Shown in pieces: positions 19,640 to 27,543 of a stretch of 64,000 nucleotides of DNA. Under the pieces are notes generated by a model, which saw nothing but the letters and a program-made list of their open reading frames with translations, was not told the DNA's origin and searched no databases. The stretch comes from an uncultured Microbacterium sp. (lineage in GTDB: Bacteria > Actinomycetota > Actinomycetes > Actinomycetales > Microbacteriaceae). Each line of letters begins with the position of its first letter. Positions within the stretch are counted from its first letter, which is position 1. The position numbers were made by a program, and so were the translations under genes. The stretch spans positions 1 to 64,000 of the forward strand of contig NZ_CAMFHZ010000015.1 in the NCBI RefSeq assembly GCF_945952435.1. Direction: 5' to 3'.

Positions 19640-20043
19640 CCCTGGCCGAGATCAGCGAGGAGCCTCTCGACGAGGCCGCGATCCGCGAGGCGGTGGCCGA
19701 TGCCGCGCACGGCGCGACCGTGATGTTCGCCGGGGTGGTCCGTGATCACGACGGCGGGCAGGCCGTGCGCGCGCTCGACTACCGCGCGCACCCCGATGCC
19801 GAGCGCTTCCTGCGCGAGATCGTGGACCGCGTCGCGGCCGAGACCGGGCTGCGGGTGGCGGCGTCCCACAGGGTGGGCGACCTGCGCATCGGCGACGTCG
19901 CGCTGTTCGCTGCCGCGTCGGCCGGGCACCGCAAGGAAGCCTTCGACGCGTGCGAACGGCTCGTGGAGGAGATCAAGCGAGGCGTCCCGATCTGGAAGCG
20001 CCAGCACTACGAGACCGGCGTCTCGGAGTGGGTCGGGCTCTAG
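19636..20043 (+). CDS. moaE: Molybdopterin synthase catalytic subunit MoaE
   Basis: HGATVMFAGVVRDHDGG..ASHRVGDLRIGDVALFAAASAGHRKEAF. Confidence 0.93.
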   Translation: MTLAEISEEPLDEAAIREAVADAAHGATVMFAGVVRDHDGGQAVRALDYRAHPDAERFLREIVDRVAAETGLRVAASHRVGDLRIGDVALFAAASAGHRKEAFDACERLVEEIKRGVPIWKRQHYETGVSEWVGL

Positions 20044-20100
20044 ACATCCGGCGTCCGCGTCCGTGCCCGGCCGCACGCCTGCCGCTCGGCGGGCGCGGAC

Positions 20101-21177
20101 TCAGCCGCCGATGTAGCTCATCTCGACGTGCGGGCGGGCCGCGCGCAGCTCAGGTGTGAGCAGGGAGCGGATCTCCGAGTACCGGTCGTCGCGGATCCCC
20201 CAGATGCCCGCGAGCGCGGCGGAGAGCTCCGCGTCGTCCGCGCCGCCACGCAGGAGCGCGCGCAGGTCGTGGCCCTCGCTCGCGAACAGGCAGGTGAACA
20301 GGCGTCCCTCGGTCGACAGCCTGGCGCGATTGCAGGTTCCGCAGAAGGCGTTCGTGACCGAGGAGATCACCCCGACCTCGCCGCCGCCGTCGAGGTAGCG
20401 CCATCGCCGGGCGGTCTCCCCGGGCACCGAAGCAGAGATCGGTTCGAGCGGATGACGTTCGGCGATCCGTGCGACGACCTCGGCCGAGGGGACCACGTCG
20501 TCCATCGTCCAGCCGTTGGTCGCGCCGACGTCCATGTACTCGATGAAGCGCAGCGTGTGCCCCGTCCCCCGGAAGCGCTCCGCCATCGGCAGGATCTCGC
20601 CGTCGTTCAGCCCGCGCTTGACGACGGTGTTCAACTTCACCGGGAGGCCCGCGTCCTGCGCCGCGTCGATCCCGTCCAGGACGCGCTGCAGGGGGAAGTT
20701 CACGTCGTTCATCCGGCGGAACAGCGTGTCGTCGAGGGAGTCGATCGAGACCGTGACGCGGTCCAGGCCTGCGGCCTTCAGGGCGACCGCCTTGACCGCG
20801 AGGGCGGAGCCGTTGGTCGTCAGCGCGATCTCCGGCTTGGTCCCCTCGACGGTGCGCAGCGCTGCGAGCATCGCGACGAGCTCCTCGAGCCCGCGTCGCA
20901 GCAGCGGCTCGCCGCCCGTGAGACGCAGCTTGCGCACGCCGTGGCCGAGCGCGGCGCGCGCGATCCGTTCGATCTCCTCGAAGGTGAGCAGTTCATGCCG
21001 TTCGAGGAATGCATAGTCGCGACCGAAAACCTCCCGCGGCATGCAGTACACGCAGCGGAAGTTGCAGCGGTCGGTCACGGAGATCCGCAGATCGCGCAGC
21101 GGGCGCTCGCGCGCATCGCGCAGACCCGTGGAGGCGAGCCGGACCGCGCGGGTCTTCTCGGATGGCGTGAACGACAT
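20101..21177 (-). CDS. moaA: GTP 3',8-cyclase MoaA (radical SAM)
   Basis: [19 protein letters not shown]-terminal [21 protein letters not shown], ends GG. Confidence 0.96.
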   Translation of the reverse strand: MSFTPSEKTRAVRLASTGLRDARERPLRDLRISVTDRCNFRCVYCMPREVFGRDYAFLERHELLTFEEIERIARAALGHGVRKLRLTGGEPLLRRGLEELVAMLAALRTVEGTKPEIALTTNGSALAVKAVALKAAGLDRVTVSIDSLDDTLFRRMNDVNFPLQRVLDGIDAAQDAGLPVKLNTVVKRGLNDGEILPMAERFRGTGHTLRFIEYMDVGATNGWTMDDVVPSAEVVARIAERHPLEPISASVPGETARRWRYLDGGGEVGVISSVTNAFCGTCNRARLSTEGRLFTCLFASEGHDLRALLRGGADDAELSAALAGIWGIRDDRYSEIRSLLTPELRAARPHVEMSYIGG

Positions 21178-21246
21178 CGGCTCCTCCTCTCGAGGGGCAA
21201 CGGTAGCACCGCCCGGGTGGGGGAAGCCGCGCGGAGCGGTGGTCGC

Positions 21247-22368
21247 TCAGGCCTCGCGCCGGATCGAGACGTCCTCCGCCGACACCCGGAAGCGCAGGCG
21301 CTGACCCGGCCTCAGGCCCAGCGCGACGGCGACGGTCGACGGGCAGTCCGCGGCGATCGCGGGGTGCTCGGCGGTGCGGATCCGGATCCCGGCTGCCGCC
21401 GGCTCCAACTCCGCGACCGTTCCCGTCCAGCCCGCGCCCGTCCAGACCGAGCCCGTCCCGGCGGTGGCGCGATCGTCGGCCTCGTCCGCGTCGGCGAGGA
21501 CCCGGACGGATCCCGGGGCGAAGACGACGGTCGCGCCGGCTCCTGCGCCGATCGGATCCCCGTGACCGGCGAAGTCGATCCCGTCCGCGCGCACGGCGCC
21601 CGTTCCGCTCCCGGAGCCGGTCAGCCTGTTCACCCCGACGAGCGCGGCCACGAAGGGCGAGTGGGGGTGGCCCAGCACCTCGGCCGTCGCCGCCTGCTGC
21701 ACCACGACGCCCTCCTGCAGCACGAGGGTGCGCGAGGCGAGGAGGAGGGCGTCCATCGGATCGTGGGTCACGAGCAGGATCGGGATCCGGGCGTCGTCGC
21801 GCTGCGCGGCGATCAGCCTCCGCGCCTGGGTCGCGGTCTGCGCGTCGAGCGCCGCGAACGGCTCGTCGAGCAGCAGCGCCTCGGGGGTCGATGCCAGCGC
21901 CCGGGCGATCGCGACCCTCTGCTGCTGCCCGCCGGACAGGCGCGCGGGGCGGCGCTCGGCGAGTTCCAACAGGCCGACCTCCGCGAGCCGGGCGCGCGCT
22001 GCCCGCAGTGCGTCCGTGTGCGGGACCGCCTGCGCGCGAGGGCCGAACGCAACGTTCTCCTGCACCGACAGGTGCGGGAACAGCACCGGTCGCTGTCCGA
22101 GGAGGGCGAGTCGGCGCTCGGCGGGGGCAAGGCGGATCGGGCGGCCGGCGGAACGATCGCCCGCGGGGCCCGCGCTGTCGTCGAGCACGCGATCGCCGAT
22201 CGCCACCCGGCCGGTCGAGGGCAGGTTCCCCGCGATCGCGTCGAGCAGCGTGGACTTGCCGGAGCCGTTCGGACCGATCACCGCGAGGATCTCCCCGGGT
22301 CGCACCGCGAACGCCGCGGCGACGGCGAAAGCGCCGCGCTCCGTACGCAGGTCGACGGAGAGCGTCAT
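21247..22368 (-). CDS. modC: Molybdate ABC transporter ATP-binding protein
   Basis: GPNGSGKSTLLDAIAG; LSGGQQQRVAIARAL; C-terminal TOBE-like domain. Confidence 0.88.
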   Translation of the reverse strand: MTLSVDLRTERGAFAVAAAFAVRPGEILAVIGPNGSGKSTLLDAIAGNLPSTGRVAIGDRVLDDSAGPAGDRSAGRPIRLAPAERRLALLGQRPVLFPHLSVQENVAFGPRAQAVPHTDALRAARARLAEVGLLELAERRPARLSGGQQQRVAIARALASTPEALLLDEPFAALDAQTATQARRLIAAQRDDARIPILLVTHDPMDALLLASRTLVLQEGVVVQQAATAEVLGHPHSPFVAALVGVNRLTGSGSGTGAVRADGIDFAGHGDPIGAGAGATVVFAPGSVRVLADADEADDRATAGTGSVWTGAGWTGTVAELEPAAAGIRIRTAEHPAIAADCPSTVAVALGLRPGQRLRFRVSAEDVSIRREA

Positions 22369-23177
22369 CGCACGGCTCCCGGGCGCCATCCGCGCACGAG
22401 CACGAGGGCGGCGATCGCGACCAGGATCAGCATGAGCGACAGCGCGATCGCGGTGTCCTCCTGCACGCCGGCGCCGTTGAACGCCGTGTAGATCGCGAGC
22501 GGCATGGTGCGCGTGACGCCCGCCGCGTTGCCGGCGAACAGGGCGGTCGCGCCGAACTCGCCGAGCGCGCGGGCGAAGCACAGCACGGTCCCCGCGACCA
22601 GGCCGGGGGCGGCGAGCGGCAGCGTGATGCGCCGGAAGACGGTGAACCGGCTCGCGCCCAGCCCTGCGGCCACCCGTTCGTGCTCGGTGCCGATCGCGCG
22701 CAGCGCGCCCTCGATCGAGATCACCAGGAAGGGGAGGGCCACGAAGGCCTGCGCGATCACGACGGCCGTGGTGGTGAACGGGATCCGGATGCCGAGGACG
22801 GCGAGCGCACCGCCGAACAGGCCGTTGCGGCCGAGGAGCGAAAGCAGGGCGATCCCGCCGACGAGCGGCGGCAGCACGAGCGGCAGCGTGGTGAGCGTGC
22901 GCAGCACGGCGGCGAGACCGCTCGGGCTGCGCGCGATGAGGACGGCCAGAGGCACTCCGAGCACGGCGCAGATCGCGGTCGCGATCGTCGCGGTGATCAG
23001 GGAGAGGCCCAGGGCCTGCACGGCCTCGGGCGAGGTGACGGCTGCGGGGACCGTCGCCCAGTCGAGTCGGACGATCAGGGCGACGAACGGCAGCACCAGC
23101 AAGAGCACCGCGACACCTGCCGGGATCAGCAGCCATGCCGGAAGGCGCCCGCGGATCCCGGTCCCGGCGATCGTCAC
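22365..23177 (-). CDS. modB: Molybdate ABC transporter permease
   Basis: Order between modA and modC; AGLGASRFTVFRRITLPLAAPG. Confidence 0.9.
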   Translation of the reverse strand: MTIAGTGIRGRLPAWLLIPAGVAVLLLVLPFVALIVRLDWATVPAAVTSPEAVQALGLSLITATIATAICAVLGVPLAVLIARSPSGLAAVLRTLTTLPLVLPPLVGGIALLSLLGRNGLFGGALAVLGIRIPFTTTAVVIAQAFVALPFLVISIEGALRAIGTEHERVAAGLGASRFTVFRRITLPLAAPGLVAGTVLCFARALGEFGATALFAGNAAGVTRTMPLAIYTAFNGAGVQEDTAIALSLMLILVAIAALVLVRGWRPGAVR

Positions 23178-23205
23178 GATGCCTCTGCGATACGGCGTTC
23201 GATGG

Positions 23206-24015
23206 TCACTTGGCGCCGAACCCGAAGTCCTTCAGGATCTTCTGCCCGGCGTCCGAGCGCACGAACGTCACGAACGCCTCGGCGGCCTTCGGGTTCGGCG
23301 CCCCCTTGAGCACCGTGATCGGGTACGAGTTCACCGCCTTGTCCGCGGTGGGGATCGTGATCCCTGTGATCGCGGACCCGGCCGCCTTCACATCGGTGGT
23401 GTAGACGAGGCCGGCGTTCGCGTCTCCGGACTTGACCTTGGTGAGCACCGCCGTCACGTTCTGCTCCTCGCTCACGGGCGTGACGGTCACTCCTGCGTCG
23501 TCGAGGAGCGTCTTCGCCGCGTTGCCACAGGGGACGGCCGGGGCGCAGAGGACGACTTTGAGAGCCGGGTCGCTCAGCGACTCCAGCCCCGTGACCTTGT
23601 GCGGATTGCCCGGCTCGACCGCGATCTGCAGCGCGTTCGTCGTGAAGACGGGGGCATCCCCGGCCATGCCCGCCTGGGCGACCTTGTCCATGTTCTTGGT
23701 GTCCGCGGAGGCGAACACGTCGACCGGCGCGCCGGCGATGATCTGCGTGGCGAGGGTCGAGGATCCGTCGTACGTGATCGGCTTGACCGTCACGCCCGGG
23801 TTCTCCGCGGAGAACGCGTCGGAGATCTTCGCGAAGGCGCCGCTGAGCGACGCGGCAGCGTACACCGTCAACTCGCCGGTCGCGCTGCTCGTCGCCGTCG
23901 CGGACGGCGTGGACGAGGCCGTGCTCGGCGCGGTCGCCGTGCCGGAACAACCGCTGAGCACCAGGGCGGCGGCAAGCGCCGCGGTCGTGAGTGCGGGGAG
24001 GCGGAGTCGGTTCAT
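23206..24015 (-). CDS. modA: Molybdate ABC transporter substrate-binding lipoprotein
   Basis: ELTVYAAASLSGAFAKISDAF; lipobox LSGCSG. Confidence 0.92.
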   Translation of the reverse strand: MNRLRLPALTTAALAAALVLSGCSGTATAPSTASSTPSATATSSATGELTVYAAASLSGAFAKISDAFSAENPGVTVKPITYDGSSTLATQIIAGAPVDVFASADTKNMDKVAQAGMAGDAPVFTTNALQIAVEPGNPHKVTGLESLSDPALKVVLCAPAVPCGNAAKTLLDDAGVTVTPVSEEQNVTAVLTKVKSGDANAGLVYTTDVKAAGSAITGITIPTADKAVNSYPITVLKGAPNPKAAEAFVTFVRSDAGQKILKDFGFGAK

Positions 24016-24416
24016 CGAGAGTCGGTCCTCTCGGCTTCGATGATCATCATGGTGGCTTTGGTGACGGCGACGGCCTTCGATCCGACCTCGAGCGCCAGCT
24101 CCTGAGCGGCCTCCGCGGACATCAGGGAGACGATGCGGTGCGGACCGCTCTGCACCTCGACCTGGGCCATGAGCCCCTCGATCCGCACGGCGGTCACGAG
24201 TCCGACGAAGCGGTTGCGGGCACTGCGCAGGATCTCGTCCTCGCCGGGATCGGCGGCGATCGCCTGAGCGCGCTCGGCGAGCTCCGTCCCGGGCACGACC
24301 TGGTGCCCCGAGTCGTCGCGGGAGAGGGTCAAGATCCCTTCCGCGGCCCAGCGGCGGATGGTGTCGTCGCTGACGCCCAGCAAACTCGCTGCCTCCCGGA
24401 TCCGAAAATGCGTCAT
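24012..24416 (-). CDS. Helix-turn-helix regulator with TOBE (molybdate-binding-like) domain
   Basis: FRIREAASLLGVSDDTIRRWAAEGIL; TOBE-like ARNRFVGLVTAVRIEGLMAQVEVQSGPHRIVSLMS. Confidence 0.85.
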   Translation of the reverse strand: MTHFRIREAASLLGVSDDTIRRWAAEGILTLSRDDSGHQVVPGTELAERAQAIAADPGEDEILRSARNRFVGLVTAVRIEGLMAQVEVQSGPHRIVSLMSAEAAQELALEVGSKAVAVTKATMMIIEAERTDSR

Positions 24417-24443
24417 GAGAGAGACCATAGCGCCGTGAATGCG

Positions 24444-24453
24444 GTTTGCAAAC
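24444..24453. promoter_or_regulatory. Perfect palindrome GTTTGCAAAC upstream of HTH-TOBE/modABC operon
   Basis: Direct reading. Confidence 0.4.
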
Positions 24454-24665
24454 TCGGAATACCGAATGATGGAATATGTGTTCCGAAAAGTCCTCGACAC
24501 GTCCACGCCATCGTTGTTACAGTCGTCCCAACCCGGCGCCGCACCCTCGGCCCCGGCGCACATCACCAACATCGAGCGGTTCGACGTATATCTCGTGGAA
24601 CGACCCGACTCCGGGTCCGACCCGATAAGCCGTATCACTGCGCTGAAAGCAAGGAAGCTCTCCGC

Positions 24666-25184
24666 ATGAACAGCACCCCAGCGCCCGCCACCACCTCCGC
24701 GGTCGACGCCACGCCGGCCGCCTACCTGGCCCGCGCCGTCGCGCTCGCCACGCAGAACGTCCGTGAAGCCGGCGGCCCGTTCGGCGCCCTCGTCGTCGCC
24801 GCCGACGGCCGTGTCTTCGAGGGCGTCAACCGCGTGACCGCCAACCTCGACCCGTCCGCGCACGCCGAGGTGACCGCCATCCGCAACGCCTGCCAGGGGC
24901 TGGGGACCTTCGACCTCAGCGGCGCCGTGCTCTACACGAGCTGCGAGCCGTGCCCCATGTGCCTGGCCACCTCGCTCTGGGCGCGCATCGACCGGGTGTA
25001 CTTCGCCGCGAACCGCGATGACGCCGCCGATGCCGGCTTCGACGACGCCGTGTTCTACCGGTACTTCGAAGGCGGCGCCGAGGATCGCGAGATCATGCCG
25101 GTGTCCGACATCGAGCTGCCGGCTGCCGAGCGCGTCGCGCCGTTCACGGAGTGGGCGCACACCGCCACCCGCATCGACTACTGA
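24666..25184 (+). CDS. Guanine deaminase-like nucleoside/nucleobase deaminase
   Basis: AHAEVTAIRNACQ..TSCEPCPMCLATSLWARIDRVYFAANRDDAADAGFDD zinc deaminase motifs. Confidence 0.88.
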   Translation: MNSTPAPATTSAVDATPAAYLARAVALATQNVREAGGPFGALVVAADGRVFEGVNRVTANLDPSAHAEVTAIRNACQGLGTFDLSGAVLYTSCEPCPMCLATSLWARIDRVYFAANRDDAADAGFDDAVFYRYFEGGAEDREIMPVSDIELPAAERVAPFTEWAHTATRIDY

Positions 25185-25309
25185 ATCGACGGGCCCGGCC
25201 GCCGAGGCCGCGGCCCTCCCGGCGCAGGCGATCCCGCCCGCGCCTCCTCGCGCGCCCGCGACCCCGCGGCGCGTCGTACGAACCGACTCTCGCTGCAAAG
25301 GAGCAGACC

Positions 25310-26842
25310 ATGACGTCGACCACACCCGACGACGGATCCGGGGTCCCCGAGGTCTCCGGATCCCCGTTCTCCCGCACCGCCGACACCCTGCCGCCGCTCA
25401 AGACCGGCGCGACCACGACCGTGGAGGGGGAGCCGAAGAACGCGCTGGACCGCTTCTTCGAGATCACCCGCCGCGGCTCGACCGTCGGACGCGAGGTGCG
25501 CGGCGGCATCGTGACGTTCGTCACGATGGCCTACATCGTCATCCTCAACCCGCTGATCCTCGGCGGCACGAAGGACGTAGCCGCGCACGCCCTCGACGCC
25601 GCCCAGATCGGCGCCGCCACCGGCCTGACGGCCGGCGTCATGACGATCCTCTTCGGCGTGATCGCACGGCTCCCGTTCGCACTCGCCGCGGGCCTCGGCA
25701 TCAACTCCTTCCTGGCGGTCTCCGTCGTCGGGCAGGTGACGTGGCAGGAGGCGATGGGGCTCGTCGTGATCAACGGTGTGCTGATCGTGCTCTTCGGGGC
25801 CACGGGCATCCGGACCGCGATCTTCAAGGCCGTGCCGCAGCCGCTCAAGGCCGCGATCACCGTCGGTATCGGCCTGTTCATCGCCTTCATCGGCTTCGTC
25901 GACTCCGGCTTCGTGAACCGCACCGCGGGCGGCCCGCCCGTCCAGCTCGGCGAGGGCGGATCCATCACCTCGGTGCCGACGCTCATCTTCCTTCTCGGCG
26001 TCGTCGTGATCGGGATCCTCGTCGCCCGCAAGGTGCCGGGAGGGATCCTCATCGGGATCGTCGCGACCACGATCGTCGCCCTCATCGCCCAGGCCGTCCT
26101 GCAGCTCGGACCCTCGTTCAAGGATCCGAACGGCTGGCACATGACCATCCCGCAGCTCCCCAGCTCGTGGGTGACGGTGCCCGACTTCGGGCTCGTCGGG
26201 CAGTTCGACCTGTTCGGCGCCTTCGGTCGTATCGGCGCGCTCTCGGCGACCATGCTCGTGTTCACCCTGGTGTTCTCGAACTTCTTCGACGCGATGGGGA
26301 CGATGACGGGTCTCGCCCGCAACGCGGGACTCGCGTACAAGGACGGCACCTTCCCGCGGCTCCGCTCGGCCTTCGTCGTCGAGGGCTTCGGCGCGGTGGC
26401 CGGCGGAGTGACCTCGACCTCCTCGAACACCGTCTACGTGGACAGCGCCTCCGGGATCGGCGAGGGAGCGCGCACCGGGCTCGCCTCGCTCGTCGTCGGC
26501 GCGCTGTTCCTGCTGTCGATGTTCGTCACCCCGCTGACGCTCGTCGTCCCGATCGAGGTCGGATCGGCCGCGCTGGTGGTCGTCGGAGCGATGATGATGG
26601 CCCAGATCCGCGAGATCAAGTTCACGAACTTCGCCGTCGCGCTCCCCGCCTTCCTCACGATCGTGACCATGCCGCTGACGTACTCGATCGCGAACGGCAT
26701 CGGCGTGGGCTTCATCTCCTGGGCGCTCATCAACGCGCTCTCGGGACGCGCGCGCAAGGTGCACTGGCTCATGTGGATCGTCGCCGCAGGCTTCGCGCTC
26801 TACTTCGTCCGCGGTCCGGTGGAGCAGCTGCTCCCGCACTGA
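25310..26842 (+). CDS. NCS2 family purine (xanthine/guanine/hypoxanthine) permease
   Basis: GIVTFVTMAYIVILNPLILGG; GTMTGLARNAGL; SSNTVYVDSASGIGEGARTGL. Confidence 0.9.
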   Translation: MTSTTPDDGSGVPEVSGSPFSRTADTLPPLKTGATTTVEGEPKNALDRFFEITRRGSTVGREVRGGIVTFVTMAYIVILNPLILGGTKDVAAHALDAAQIGAATGLTAGVMTILFGVIARLPFALAAGLGINSFLAVSVVGQVTWQEAMGLVVINGVLIVLFGATGIRTAIFKAVPQPLKAAITVGIGLFIAFIGFVDSGFVNRTAGGPPVQLGEGGSITSVPTLIFLLGVVVIGILVARKVPGGILIGIVATTIVALIAQAVLQLGPSFKDPNGWHMTIPQLPSSWVTVPDFGLVGQFDLFGAFGRIGALSATMLVFTLVFSNFFDAMGTMTGLARNAGLAYKDGTFPRLRSAFVVEGFGAVAGGVTSTSSNTVYVDSASGIGEGARTGLASLVVGALFLLSMFVTPLTLVVPIEVGSAALVVVGAMMMAQIREIKFTNFAVALPAFLTIVTMPLTYSIANGIGVGFISWALINALSGRARKVHWLMWIVAAGFALYFVRGPVEQLLPH

Positions 26843-26851
26843 CCTCCGACT

Positions 26852-26893
26852 CCGAAGCCCCCGATCCGCGCCTCAGCGGGCCGGGGGCTTCGG
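26852..26893. terminator. Hairpin terminator CCGAAGCCCCCG..CGGGGGCTTCGG between convergent genes
   Basis: 12-bp perfect stem. Confidence 0.7.
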
Positions 26894-26925
26894 CGTCCTC
26901 GCCGTCGGCCCGGAGCGGGTCCGGC

Positions 26926-27543
26926 TCAGGGGGTGAAACCCAGCTCGGGCCAGCCGGCGAGATCCGCGGGCTCGTCGATGTCGTCGCCGCGGCCCAGGTC
27001 GTCGCAGTCGACGACGTCCACGAGGTGGCCATGCGCGGCGATCCAGGCGCGCGCCCCGGCATCCCCCTCCGCCATCGCCGCCGCGGCCGCCAGGTGCGCG
27101 GTGTCGAACACGATCGGATTGCCCGGGTACCCGCCCCACGCGGCGCGGGTCACCCTGCCGTGGCGGTGCGCGGCGAGGAGCCGGCGGATCACCGCGGCGC
27201 CGACGCCGGGCTGATCTACGAGCAGCACGACCACCGCGCGGGGAGGGGCGTCCGAGACGATGAGCGGCACGACCGCCGCCCGCAACGAGGCGGACATCCC
27301 CCGGTGCGCCTCGCGCACCTCCACGGCGTGCGCGGCAGGGCACCGCGAGCGCAGCCAGCTGCGCACGGTGCGCGCCGCGGGCCCGACCACGACCGTCACC
27401 GAGCACCCGGCCTCCACGGCGGCCCGGGCGGCGCGGGTGGCGAGCACCTCGCCCTTCCACGGCAACAGCGCCTTCGGTCCGCGGCCGAGGCGGACACCGC
27501 GGCCGGCGGCGAGCACGATCGCGTGCGGGAGCGGGGGCCTCAT
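26926..27543 (-). CDS. MobA-like / MocA-like nucleotidyltransferase
   Basis: AIVLAAGRGVRLGRGPKALLPWKG..VVLLVDQPGVGAAVIRRLL; ATGA overlap with xdh. Confidence 0.85.
   Translation of the reverse strand: MRPPLPHAIVLAAGRGVRLGRGPKALLPWKGEVLATRAARAAVEAGCSVTVVVGPAARTVRSWLRSRCPAAHAVEVREAHRGMSASLRAAVVPLIVSDAPPRAVVVLLVDQPGVGAAVIRRLLAAHRHGRVTRAAWGGYPGNPIVFDTAHLAAAAAMAEGDAGARAWIAAHGHLVDVVDCDDLGRGDDIDEPADLAGWPELGFTP

Noticed and set aside
24560-24665. Guanine-class purine riboswitch before guanine deaminase
   Set aside because: Core junction sequences expected for the purine class (UAUAA, UUUCUACC, CGACUA) are not present; retained only as an unclassified leader.
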